Shown here: piece after piece, positions 45,901 to 58,602 of the stretch
How positions within the stretch are numbered: the stretch's first letter is position 1
How the letters are laid out: each line of letters begins with the position of its first letter
Assembly: GCA_038363925.1 (NCBI GenBank)
Contig: JAQQWL010000006.1
Coordinates: 3,576,501 to 3,640,500 of the forward strand
Origin: Apiospora phragmitis
Lineage: Eukaryota > Ascomycota > Sordariomycetes > Amphisphaeriales > Apiosporaceae
DNA length: 64,000 nt
Direction of reading: 5' to 3'
Made by a program: the position numbers and the translations under genes
The notes under the pieces: model-generated
Databases searched by the model: none
What the model was told of the DNA's origin: nothing
The model's input: only the letters and a program-made list of their open reading frames with translations

Positions 45901-48900
45901 CACACTCCCACGCACCACAACACGCAAACACCCACCACACCACGCTTCCAATCTATTGACAATTACCGAATGTGGCTATTGAGAGGGCCGATCACCTGAC
46001 GCTGCACCGCTGTCGTCGTCGATCGGATCTCATCCCAAGCATAATCCTTCGAAACCAGCCCCAGGCTTATCGCTTGTTACAAAATCCCGAACAGCGCAGA
46101 CATGAACTAGATTCTGCTGTTCGACATCCACCCTTCCAACACGTCTCGGAGCCTCAACAGCCCTAAAGGCTCGGACGTTACGTTGCCATACTCTGCCAGC
46201 TGCAGCGGCCTTTCTCAAGCCTCCAGACCTGGGGCAACTGGGACATCGGCTGTAGTCTCCGGGATGGAGTGTTTGTATGGGTGCGCTTCAAGATAAGGCG
46301 TATACTCAGCACCTCCAGACAAATGGATCTACGCTGACTCGGCTTGCATGTCCCGTGTGGCCCAGTATCTGCATCTTATAGGCTATCTATGTTCGGCACG
46401 CAATATATAAGTGATCTGGAGGCGTGTGTGCATATTTCGCACTTCGCCTGGTCTTTCCCATATTCAACAATCCCCGGTGCCACCGTCTCATACCCAGCCC
46501 CCCCGTCTCTCTGTATGCAGGTGCCGGATTGCTGACAGGGAAAGCTCGCAAAATGATGTATCTAATCGAGCAACTGCCTTATCCCAGATGACACCCACGA
46601 GGGAGACAAGACACAAACTCCCTTTTGCGAGCGGGTGATTGGTCCCAGTGCTCCGTTCGACGACACGCATTAAGGTTCTCACCTTACAACATCAACACAC
46701 CTGGGAAGCTAATACCAAAACGCGTGCTCTTGTGTGAGCTGTCGCAAGCCCAAGGTATTTGTATGGCCGGTTGCATGGCGCCAAACGGCTTATGCAGAAG
46801 TCCTACGCACCCCCCTTGAACGTGGCATGGGTGAACACAATGCAATATCCTGGAGTCCCGCAGCTCGAGTGTACGAGGGACCCGAACGACCAGTCGCGAA
46901 AGGCAAGAGGATAATCACACACAAAAAATGGGAAGTGTTTTCAGATAAACAGGTTGATCACCGGAAGCCCGGCCGTCGAGAAAGAGGATTGGGCGACACA
47001 CTGATGAGTACGAGGATTTGGATCTCCCCTTGTCAAGCTGGGGCCTGGGATGCATACATGAGGGCATCACGCCAAAGCTGCACGGTTCTTTGAGACTAGG
47101 CTTAATCATGGTACACCTATATCTAGCTGACATATGGCTCTCTAATGAGCGTTGCGTTTCGCGGACGAATCCGGACGTAAGCGGAGACGCTCACTCGTGC
47201 TTGGAGGGATTCAGGGTCGTGCTTGGCGCACATGGAAGCATGTATGGAAGATCACTTGAGATGGCTGTGGCACAGCATGTGTGTCATTTAGGATTCCTCG
47301 TCCAAAGAAATAGTATAGTATATGTTGCTAGGTGACCAAACGAAGAGTCTATTCACAAATACCAACCATCCGGTCCTTCCATACGACTTACAGAATGCCA
47401 TCGATTCAGTATGTCCTATTTCCGTCCCGTGCACCGTATTAAGTCTTGGCTGATGGTGAAAGTACCAAGGGACAGGGGGTTTAAGGCGGCACTATCCATT
47501 GCGGGCTAATTCGACAAGCTGGGTAGTATCTTCCTCATAAATTGTCAGCACTTGTGAAGACGCCATTCGCCATACACTAGCAGCTGATTGGCAGAGAAAG
47601 AAATGGTTTCTCTATTTCTGTTCTCGGCTCCAAATCGCTATTTCTGGCCCCCACCATCAATTAGTCCAGTCCTCCCTCTATGGTACCATCGCGCATTATC
47701 TGGACCTAGACGAATGACGCTTCTACAGGCAGACAGGCAGCTCCTATGCTATTCTGGTGGCCCGCTGCGCAATGTAGATAGGAGAAGAAACCAGCATTTG
47801 TCATAGGAGAAAACGAACTATCACGTGATCCCTGTTATTTTTCTTTTCCGGTCAACGACCGTCGGATGCGCATGTACGTAAAGCCAAATCACCAGAGTGC
47901 CATTGCTACTCCATACGGTCGCCGCAGCATAGGTGGATGTAGATAGGGAAACAAAAAGTCCCTTATACAAGGAACCTGGAACAGGTCCATAGCTACATAC
48001 GATACTGGGGTTAATTAACCCAAGACAATGGAAATGCGTCACCAATTATCATGATCCCATCGCCTTGGGATTGACATCTTACAGCATGTGTGCACAGTAC
48101 GTAATATGTACCTGAAGCAGGTACTTTTCCCCTTCTAGATCGTCGAATGTACTGTGCCTTACGACTAGGAACCAAGACACAGACGGGACATACATACCGT
48201 CGGGTCGGTAAAGTTGGTCAGATCAAATCAGCACTCACTTTTTGTCCTTGTAGGGCTGGGACTTGAGTGCTGAGTATTGCCCATCCCCACAATGTTCGTT
48301 CATGTTTCGCAGGTGCGGTGTCCTGTAAGCAGCGCAACATGTACATACATACATACATTCCCTTCCCCCTGGGTCAACTTCCAAACTGGCGGCGGGCGGG
48401 AAGAGAGGGGTGGGCTTGATCCAATGGCGGCCCATGCGGTGAACCCGCTGAAACCTTCTCATGCAGTGTACTTTGATAGAGCAAAGGGACGGTCCCAAGC
48501 CGTACGTACATTTGACAAATGCCCCAAGGGACTGCTGCAGAACACAAGCTATGGGGTTAGCTTCGGTGTCCCGACGCCCTTACGACTTTCAACCTACTAG
48601 GTTAGGGGGCAACTGGGGTGCATCGCAACATACTTCCAGGTGACCAGCAGCATGACTCCCACGGCGACTGCTTCCAGACATGACCGCGACGCCCATTTTC
48701 GCTTCCGTCGTTCGGCTTGAGGACCTGCGCCTATCTGGCGGTCTAGCAAATGCCCCATATGACCATCCACGTTCTGCCTAGACTTGGCTGGCTAATTATC
48801 TTACATCTCCATATCCACATCGCAAGACATATCTCCATGTAGGGTCCGGGGTTCTGGTGAGTGGCTGGTGGTGGGTGTTTGCTAAGGCTGCATATCCAAT

Positions 48901-51900
48901 GTTCCCCTAGAGTCCGACTGTCGGTGTCGCCGTGTGCCTCCCGTGTGCCGCGATCACGCACGATGGAAATGGGGATGGCTTATGAGGGGGGATTGGGGTC
49001 TGTGTCTGTCGGTAGGGCTGAAGTTGTGAACTCATTCCATGCGAGCGACTTGTTCTACCCGCCTTGGCGACCCAGCAGGCCCAATCGCAGCGGCCACGCT
49101 GGAACGCAATCTAATCAATACACCGCTTGGGAGCGGGCGGCTAGCCTGCGACACAGACTGGCAGGACCTCTCTGCATGTTTTGGGTCGCCGATCCATATT
49201 GCCCATATGCGATGTCCTTTACCTCAGTCGTACCAAGAAAACTACACTGCATGAAAATGAGTGTGCTGTTCGATTTGGGGTGCGCTATACCCCACAACAA
49301 AATGCTCAATTCTACATACGTCATGTACTTCTGTACTTTCGAGGCTCCGCTCTACTCTCTTCCACTCTGCATGGCCACATTTGCGATCCACTTCAGCTGT
49401 CAAATGAAATTCCGCAACGAATGTGTTTTTTTGTTTGAGAGGCGGAGGCTGACAACTGTGCTCGTCATCCGGTTCCCGTAACCGCTATATTGGAGAAGAC
49501 GAGCCGCGCCGTTGATGGGGTCTTTTTGCTTACTAAGTGACCCAGGTTGGCCGGATATTGCGGGGCCGTCAAGAGGTCTTTGCAAAGGTCTACGGAGTAC
49601 GGAGTACTCTAATGGGAACTAGCATCTCCCCGGAAGCTCAAGCTCGAGCTCCAGAGCTTGCCAACCCAACGTGGGGGGAAAGGCCCTGGAGTAATCAGTA
49701 ATCGGTCGGAGCTCCAAGCTCCTTATCTGTCATTCGCCATGTCGCAGAATATTGCCCTGCATAGGTCGTGGTATGTACATATCAAATCAATAGAAAGGCG
49801 GCCAAGGATACAGTGACGTGTACTCCGTATCCCCAAGGAAATGTATATTGGCGATCAACAAAGTATCGGGGCCAGGACCCTGGACAGAAGAAGGAGATTG
49901 CTGGATCTGCCCGTGCAGCATGTCATTTCTGCATGTATCCAGGTGCGTTGAAGACATTTACGACGTTCGGTGCTGGGCATTCGCAACATGTATTTTGCCT
50001 CCTTTGAGATCCTTGGGGTCAAAGCTGGTCGAGGTCTGTGGGCATGGCCCAAAACGGCAAACACTGGACCAATTTTGCGGGTTCAATAATGCATGGTATC
50101 CCTGAGCCCGCCGGAAGCAATGGCTTATGACCGAAACAGGCGGACCTCGTTGATCTTGAGGGATGTGATAGGTTGTTGCTGTACGACGTACACCTACGAC
50201 AGCGGCGGGCGGGAGCGAGGGACGAGTGTGGTGTGCGAGTGATTCATTTCCAGTCACGGCAGCCTGAACTAGTAAAGCGCCTTGTGAGGCAGGAGGATTC
50301 CGCCCAATCAGAAAGCCGAGAATGGCATCATTCCCCCCCCCCCTCCAGGCCGTCTGGACTGGCTGCGCAATCGCAATAGATTGGGGCGAAGCAGCTCATG
50401 CAGCACCAGCAATTCACATTCCACCGCTCTTTGCCAGGGTCTTCTTCTATGTTGCTGCTGGCTACAGTGGGTGAATGGCGGTCGGCGGCTCTTGCTACTG
50501 CGGAGTTCGCATTGCATGGGCGCACCCTACGTCTGCGTATCTGTGTCGCCTACAGTAGCACATGGCAATTCCATGGTGCATACAATACCTCTCTCTCGAC
50601 GACGAGGCGCACCACCTTGGAGTTCCGCAACGGCACCTCCCCCACACTTGCATGAGCCGACCCTGCGTACATCTGGTGTGTGATGTAGGTATGCATCTAC
50701 CTATCTATCGTGTGTCGCGTATGGCCTTGCAATCAACCACCGTCCTGGCTTCGAGTCGGCTGCAAGCTGCGACACTCGCTCGGGGCAGCTTCTTCTTCAA
50801 CATGAGGTCCTCTAGCGTTCTCAGCATCCGACCTTCCGCGCCCCTCCAGAGTCCATAGGGTAGGGAAGGAGCAGCAGAAGGAAAGACATTCCGAAATCAA
50901 GACCAACCGCGTTTGGCGGCCCTGCCCAGATATTGGACAGTAGTGACTTTGTGGTAGCCCCCCTCCCCCCCCGGCTTGGCTCCACTACCACGTCGTTGTG
51001 ATTTGTTACCCTTTTACAGTGTTGATTGGAGACCGGAGAAACGCTTCGCGGCACAAATTATTTCTCGGTGAAATCGTTGGGTTGTTCGTGCGACAACAAC
51101 AACAACATGCCATTCATATTTTTCTAAGTACACGCTCCCCCATTTGGGTTGAGCCGAGCCGTGACATTCCAACAACAGCCTGCAATCAACATACGCCCGG
51201 CCTGTCTGATGTCGCCATCTGAAGCTCTATGTCATATATGGGGGATGAACACATACACACAACGATGGCAATACATTGCTGCCTAGTACGGAGCAACAGC
51301 ATCCATGGCGCATGTAACACGCGACAACCATGGCGACGGGGTTGAGCCCCAATCCTCCGCGGGGTTAAGCCGACGATGTATCAAAGCTCATACGGCGTTT
51401 GATTAGAGGGAGGCATCGAGGGTAAAACAGACCCGAGTCCTAACCATGAGCAGTCTCGGAACTTCTATAGTACTGAACTATTATTCTTGACGAGCCCGTC
51501 GTCGTCCTGATACGATGCTTTGGGGGCCCCGCTGGCAAAGAGCAGGAGGCCCGTCCTTCGTCTAGTCAGGTAGATAAGGCATCCTCCACAAACATGATTC
51601 AGGCAGGCTGTGGTGGATTCTACTAGTACGCCGAGAGCCGAGGACATCGTGCGATTTATCTGGGGATAGCATATCTACAATCACTTGGCCTCCCCAGCAT
51701 CGAACTCCGAATAGTATCAGACTCCACTACACTGCCCGGGAGCAGTCACGCTTTGGACGCGCACTCTCACGTGCGCTATCAAGCTGCTGACAAAAACATT
51801 ACCGACATTCAATTCATATTTGCTCTACTACTATTCTCACCAGAACCGTGGGATTCATGGTCTTGGCCCCCCAGGATAGTCGGCCGCGAACCAGCACCTG

Positions 51901-54900
51901 TAAATGGATGCGCAATACGCAACATGATCAGCTGTCCACCTCACAGCCAACTACCACTACGTCATATACTTGCGTGCGGCCTCATGTTATGCATCTCGCG
52001 CTTCGGGCTGTTGGTCAGTTGCCCAGCATCTCCAGCGTCTGTTCCGGAGCGCGACTACTTGAATTTGTAATCATAACATGAAATGACCATGACTATATAC
52101 AATACCCATGCAACGTATACATAACGATTGAAGATCGGTATTTCAGTTCCCTCCATCACCTGCCTCCGCCAGGCTCCGGTGGTGCCCGACACTCGGGACC
52201 CATGTTGAATCGCAGCTAGTTAATAAATCCTGCCTCTTAAACCGCACGGTTCAGACGGAAAAGGGCAAGGCTGATTGGCGAGTGAAAGTACCGCATCCCC
52301 GTCCACACTAATGGAATATCCCGTCTCGTATATACAGCCAATCAGAAGCGACGCCAGTAAAAGGCCTGGGCGTTGAGACGGCTAATGTACCCAGTCTTTG
52401 AATGGTAATATGGCACTTTCTAATACAGTATCAAGTCCATGGGGACTGGTGCTTTCGTTCTGGCTAAGGGGGGGAGCAGGCCAGGACTAGCCGGCCACGA
52501 GGACGGGCAAAGCAAAGCCCCAGGTTCGACACGCGAGAAGGACGCAAGCCTGCTGACGGTGTCAGCACCTTGTTCAACTTAAAATAACCCCTCGCCGTAC
52601 GCTACCTACGCTACGCCCTTGGTTCTACATGTCAGACCGTTGCGGCCAGACCGGATTAGGTGATGGTCATCACCTACTAGAGCTGCTGTGCCTACAGCGC
52701 TGATGATCTATAGACATATATACCTGTCGATCGACCAATCTTGACGCGGCAGGACGAGGAAGCTAAATCAAGGTTTGCAGCTTTGCCGAAAACCGCTTCA
52801 GCTCAGCTAGCCTCTGCTTTGGAATCATGTACGACGTATCAAGAGAGTGCCCTGCACGAAAGCCACGCAATTTGCTCTACGGCCCAAGCGAGGAGGGCCT
52901 GGGCCGCCTCGTCTATCGCAAAGATACAAGAAATGACATCTAGGTATCCAAGCGATGATGCAGTTGTATGTAATCTACGTATCTCAGATTGCACCCATCG
53001 AGTGGCTTGGAGGACCCCCCGAAACATGCGCCTCTCCTTATCAGGCCGTTTTTATTAATCCCCTTGTCTCAGCTAGTGTTGATGTTCAGGAGTATATGGA
53101 TCCAGCCTTATAGTATGGCCTGAATATCCGCACCCGCGCAGGCATGTGCTCATTCAGGCTGCCATATTTCCAAATGCTAACCATGCAAGTTGGCGGGTTT
53201 ATCGCCCCATAATGCCCCGGAGACTGGAGACTTGGGCCTACGATAACGCCCAGAGCCCTACCCATGAAGTACGTGAGGTTAAAGGGACCGTGGTGCATTA
53301 GTGCCACTCAGGGGTTTCCACAAAATGTATTTTGAAAATGCGAGTCTGTCGATGGCCGCTGGTTTATGCTACTTTAGCGGCCAGCCGCCAGTCAGTCACC
53401 GGGAACGCTAAGGAAAAGTCCCAGACTGAGGTATAACAAGGCGGCCAATCCAATCAGCATCCTCACCCGACGTCTGGTTCATCCTTTGCGAAGGGAGTAC
53501 GATGCATCATCATCCTCCATCTTGGCTTTGGTTGCATACGGTTCTTCGATAGATGCGATCGCGTCTTCGAAAAATCCCATGGAAAACAAATTCCATCCGA
53601 GTCTATGTCGCCGTTCATTTCTTCCCAACCCTTGTACACAGAGCATCCCCATACAATCTCTCCGAGCATGCCTGTGTTAAGTACATCTCTCAAACCCCTG
53701 CTGTACTGCCGCTTTTACCTCGAGTACGGAGTACATCCAGTTCAATGGGAAGTGGGTTAATTTATTTGGCCCGAGACGAAAAGGGAAGGGGACACCCTGG
53801 TCCATGTACCAATCTGTCAGCTTTTTTTATTAGCCCGCGATCCCATGTCCCTTCATGCAATGGATTTTGGGGGCGAAAAATCCGTTGGAGAAATACTCTG
53901 GGATTACTCGATTAGGAGACAATTCCTAGGTTCAATGTTAGATCTCCCGCCCAAACCACTCCGGCGGGTCTCGCTCTTTTGTCATCTGTGCTTCGTCCCG
54001 CGTCGTCTGCGGTCGGTGCGACAGTTGACCAATAAGACGACGACATGCCAAGAACGAAGGGATGTAGATATGGCCAGGAGCAACAATGACGACTAGACAA
54101 CGATCGACAAACACTCAACACCCTCTACTGCTTCGCCATCCTAATTAATGTGTGGTCATTCTTGCAAGCCTCTATGTCTCCTTGGGTGTGATCCTTACAA
54201 GATTGAGTTTCGGTCCCGGCACCGAGGAATACAAGGGAAGGAACCGGAGTTCAGTCCGCCACTAGTAGCCAGCGTAAGTGTGTGTCGGTTTACGGCACGG
54301 GTCTCTGTCGCCCTCACCTGCTTGGCTGAGTTAATTGAGGCACAGTACGTGTTGGGACCCGTTGGGGGAAATGAGTCAAATTTCTTCATTGATGTTGTTG
54401 CTTCTGGACATGAGAATAGAAGCACATATACACTGGGTGGGCAAACGAACGGGCGAATAAGGAGAGAGTGCCCAGTGTATGTGTATGCACTTATGATAAG
54501 TTCCGAGTTGGGCCACACTTGCCAACATGCAGCAACCACAATCAATTAGGTCACCAAGTGGCGAAGCCTCGAAAGAGACGAAGAGGAAGCATTCCACTCT
54601 GGCTACTGTGGCTCCTTTCGTCTGGCTTGGGGGCGGCCAATCAGTCTGTGTAACACGGCGAGATGGTATCCCAAAGCTACCAAACCCCGAAAAGGGCAAC
54701 CAAGATGATTCTTGTGTAACGCTCTAGAGAAGGGAGTGGGCAGGGTTGGCGGCTGGCGGTTGGTGCGGGGTATCTAAAGTAGGAGTATACGCGGGTCCGC
54801 AAATGAACCAGCCTACCTACTTCCCGAAGATGCCTAACTCACAGCCCTGCCAGTTGACCTACAGTAGTCCTGGACAGTGCCATGTTGTTATGGGGTTCCA

Positions 54901-57900
54901 TCCTGTGAAACCATACATGTACATATATTACATCCCTGTTCACACACTAGTCGAAAAGTACAACACATGATTCGTTCCTTGGTTAAGTAAGCTTGTTACT
55001 CAGACTAGGTCCTTGTCTTTTGTCCCACCAGACTAGACTAGACCCTCCGCTTTGTCATCTGCCATTGATATCAAACTCCTACAGATCGCAAGTCAATCTC
55101 GTTTTTGGCCTTCCCAGCATGCACGGCTCACGATTTCATAGCGGATACCGATTCTCTTCCCTTGCATCCGTCAAGTCACGGCCGGAACTTCCATCAAGAC
55201 GCGCAAGCGTCTGTCCACATACTGTGGACAAGCCAGGGTGTATTCACTCCGCGGAGGATCCTGTTTGTCCATACAAAGATGTAGGTATGTGTACCTGTAG
55301 GTTCAAAACACAAACAAGTGAAGTAGCTTCAGCATAAATCTATCCAAATTCATGATACCAACGAGATAAAGCAGCAGCAGGTTATTTGCAAGCAAGTGCC
55401 ATTCGCGAGTTGCCTTGCCAATTTGCATCTGTCTAATAATACTTAGCTTAAGTCGGCACCGAAGGTATACTTCGTTACACGCACATATACACAACAGGTG
55501 ACCAACTGTGATGCAACCCTATACGTACTAAGGCGGGTTGAAGGAATGGGGGCTGGCTGGCCGATCGTGTAATTGATCCGTATCTCCTCCAACTTCCTTT
55601 ATCGTCGCTTTACAACAGAGCACCGCGAAAAACTTAGCAGCTTCCGCTTAACCGATGTCTAATTCGGTGCCTGGCGCCAGAGACCATTAGACCAAAGATA
55701 GTGGGTGGCAGTTTTCATGACTGCTGTAGCGCGCTGAAAAAGCCTTCGGGATAATCTACATACCTATAATCTGGGCTTTTATGTGCTAGCTATTATTATC
55801 ATCCTGCAGCTCATCTATGCATGCATTAATTGGTCAGTGATGACGCCAACCCCTGGGGAAAGGGCTGCCTGATTGGATCGACTGATATGCACAATTGGGA
55901 ACAATCTTCTATGAATATGTGTGTGTGAGAGAGAGAGCGTGTATGTATGCCTGCTGGCACATGGTTGGTATGTAGCCAAGGAAGGTCCAGCTCGTCTACA
56001 ATTACCATTAGTCAAGACATTGTGGTAGGTACAGGCGCAGATCGATCTGTTCTCGGAACTTGACATGTAACAGTACAATAACTTCGGTCCCAGCTGCCTT
56101 GGGCGGATATCGTAAATAAGAATTAAAAAAAGGAGAAAAGGGGAATACATGCACACAGCAACAGCTACCTTGCTTGTTGGCCCACAGAGCCAGCCTCCCC
56201 TGTCTCTTCATTGATCCTTTTCGCGGCTCGGCGGTTGCAATATGGTGGATTGGTCGGTCCGCCTGCTGTTGCTTTGAGAGGAGTTATGTTCTGAACGGAC
56301 CGCAATCACGGTAGGTACATTGCTATGGCCATAGGCTGGACCGCGGCCTCGCATTGAGGTTACGGTGCTTGCTTTCCCCATGCGAAGAGCAACAGAGCCC
56401 CAAGGGGCGCCAAGGTCTTCACATGGTGCCATCCGGAGAGACCCCAAAGCCTACTCGTACCGGGCGCGCGAAGGCACGGGATCGGGGAACAGGTTGGAGA
56501 CGGCTGTGTTTGTTATGTAGTAACATGCAGGAAACAATTTGCAGCATATTTCAAAGTAAGAAGCAACGACGCTCTCCAAAGAGGTGATTCAGGACTTCGC
56601 GATGATCACGGACGGCATCGTTTGAAACCAACAGATGCAACGATTGTGCCAAGACAGGGAGAGCCGGAGGAATAGTTATATGCTTGGATTTGTCTGTGCA
56701 GCAACGATACGGGGGGCCCGGATCCAATCCTTTTATCTCGTCCAACGTTCGTTGCAGAGGAGAATATTGGATTGGTCAATAGCCTTGCATGATTTATTGG
56801 TTTGGCGCGACCAACAACGAAAGTTGGAACATCCTTCTCATTTCGCTGATTGGCAATGCTGCAGTGTAAAGATGAATGTTTGTTGTTGGTCGTTATGAAA
56901 ATTCAGTAGTAGTGTTAGCCTTACGCGGGAAGAAGGCGAAAGCAAGTACGACGGACGGGGCGGGTAGTCTGGCAGATCAACAGCTGCGCGCGGCTGGATG
57001 CATGGAGTCACAGAGGTGGAAGGCAGGAGGAGCGAGTATCAGCAGCATCAGTCCAATGGCGAGAAGGAGGGACCAGAAGCCCCCCTCCATGCTTCCCCTG
57101 CTCATGGAAGTTGTCAACGCATGCTCTTACCCGTCATCGTGGCACGCCACGTGGGTTACATAAGAACTCTATCTTTAGGCTCCCTTTCCGCCCGGATCCT
57201 TCTATTCTTCTATTGATTGATCAATTGAATTGATTCCGAATCCGAGTGGATTCATCAGTTAGATAGGTATGTACATACTTACTCACGGCACGACCGGAAG
57301 CGAGAGCGAGAAAAAGGAAGATCTAATACAAGCAGCAGGCACAACAACTGCCCAGTTCCGGCTCTTCTTCCTCCACGGCTCAGACACATATCAAAGAGCC
57401 TTAAGGGACCGAGCTAATTTCATGCAGCTGCTACCTACATGCTTCCAACGCCGACGTGGAGGTCTTTTCGTGTGCGTAACCCGACAGAACAAACCCGAAC
57501 CCCGACAGACAGAGACAGCTATGATCGTCCGCCGGCTGATGTACAAAGGATTCTACACACCCTGCAAGCCATGAAATGGATGTGACCCCATCTCATGGCC
57601 CTCGGGGCGCAATTGGACATCCCGCTTGGGCAGTTTCAGAAAAGTCCCATGCGGGCCGGGCGCGATTAGTGATGGTTGATGTACACTGACTGCTGTATTT
57701 AGACGCGACATACTCCGTACATCTGCTGGGATGGTAGGAGTTGGTCAGATGCCCTCCAGTACACACACACGTACGTCCACACTCACACACTCACACCCTC
57801 TGCCGCCCCATGCTAGCGATTAGACGCGCATTTCAGCTGGACTTTCCTAGGTCCCCGATGGTGAACGCGTGGCGAATCGGAGCATCTTGACCACCCACAC

Positions 57901-58602
57901 AGGCGAGCCATGTGAGCCACCAGCCCAAGATTTGTAACAATGGCAATGTGTCTGATACTGGAACACATATACCCTCCGCAAAGAAGATCTCAATGTTAGC
58001 AAGCCCATGGAAGGGCCGGGGCCGCCATGTCTCGTTCTCTCTCTCTCTTCTCTCCGACCCCCAGAGAAGGTAGGGGCAGGTGGGGGATCTGTGGGAGGTG
58101 GGTGCCAGACTCAGTTTCAAAGGCCGCCCTCTCTGTTTTCTCGCAATCAGCTGCTGCTTTCGAGCCCAGAACTCTGGTCACTGTGCGACCCCTTTCTGAA
58201 CTAACTGGGACCATATAGTCAAAGTGGCTTGGAACTCTACCTCCTGTAGCTCGCACAGGTCTACTCGGCGTTCTTTATCTTCTCGGGCGAGGCGTTATTG
58301 CTACGACATGAATGGTCGGCGGCGGTGGACGGCCTGAACGCCTTTGTTCTGCTTGGTGTATCTCTCAGTAGTGGCTCAACTAGACCAACCATAGCTGGCT
58401 TCGCTGTGCGAGGGGAATGATCAACCTGAAAGACGTTATAGTATCCGTCGTTATCAGGCTGGTCTTGTAAATCCCCAATTATCTCTCATCGACCAGAAAC
58501 GGAGACAACCTAATAGAGAGACAAGAAGAAATCTCCAACTCAGCAGCCTTTCTAGGGCTGTCGGTCCATCTTGCGACCCCCATCAGTTCCGTTCACATCA
58601 AG
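42993..58602. other. 15.6-kb gene-free region between the bZIP and Kha1 genes
   Basis: The two flanking genes are divergent, so the region contains both promoters. I read the open frames on both strands: the longest (206 codons, 48861-49481) has no domain, no signal peptide and a composition like the surrounding non-coding DNA. I found no reverse transcriptase, transposase, integrase or terminal repeats, and no convincing tRNA or 5S gene. Base composition is mixed, not strongly AT-rich, so strong RIP is not obvious. It carries five of the eight TACGGAGTA motifs in the window, a C11 run (50333-50343), an (ACAT)4 run (48343-48358) and a GT/GA-rich stretch near 55920. It may be regulatory DNA, unannotated long RNA or decayed elements. 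Confidence 0.5.
49591..49608. repeat. overlapping tandem TACGGAGTA motifs
   Basis: Two copies of the 9-mer overlap by two bases at 49591-49599 and 49598-49606. Further copies are at 7217, 40160 and 53725 (plus orientation) and 23035, 49821 and 57711 (reverse). All are outside genes. Confidence 0.8.

Noticed and set aside
48861..49481. 206-codon open frame in the gene-poor region
   Set aside because: No domain, no signal peptide, composition and codon use like surrounding non-coding DNA, and overlapping frames of similar length in other phases.
51655..51745. tRNA-like sequence on the minus strand (AGTTCGAT with a TGTAGTGGAG block)
   Set aside because: The arms do not pair into T or acceptor stems and the spacing between boxes is too short for a tRNA gene.
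55640..55700. Possible tRNA on the minus strand from a box A-like TGGTCTAATGG
   Set aside because: No box B follows at a workable distance and no cloverleaf can be drawn.
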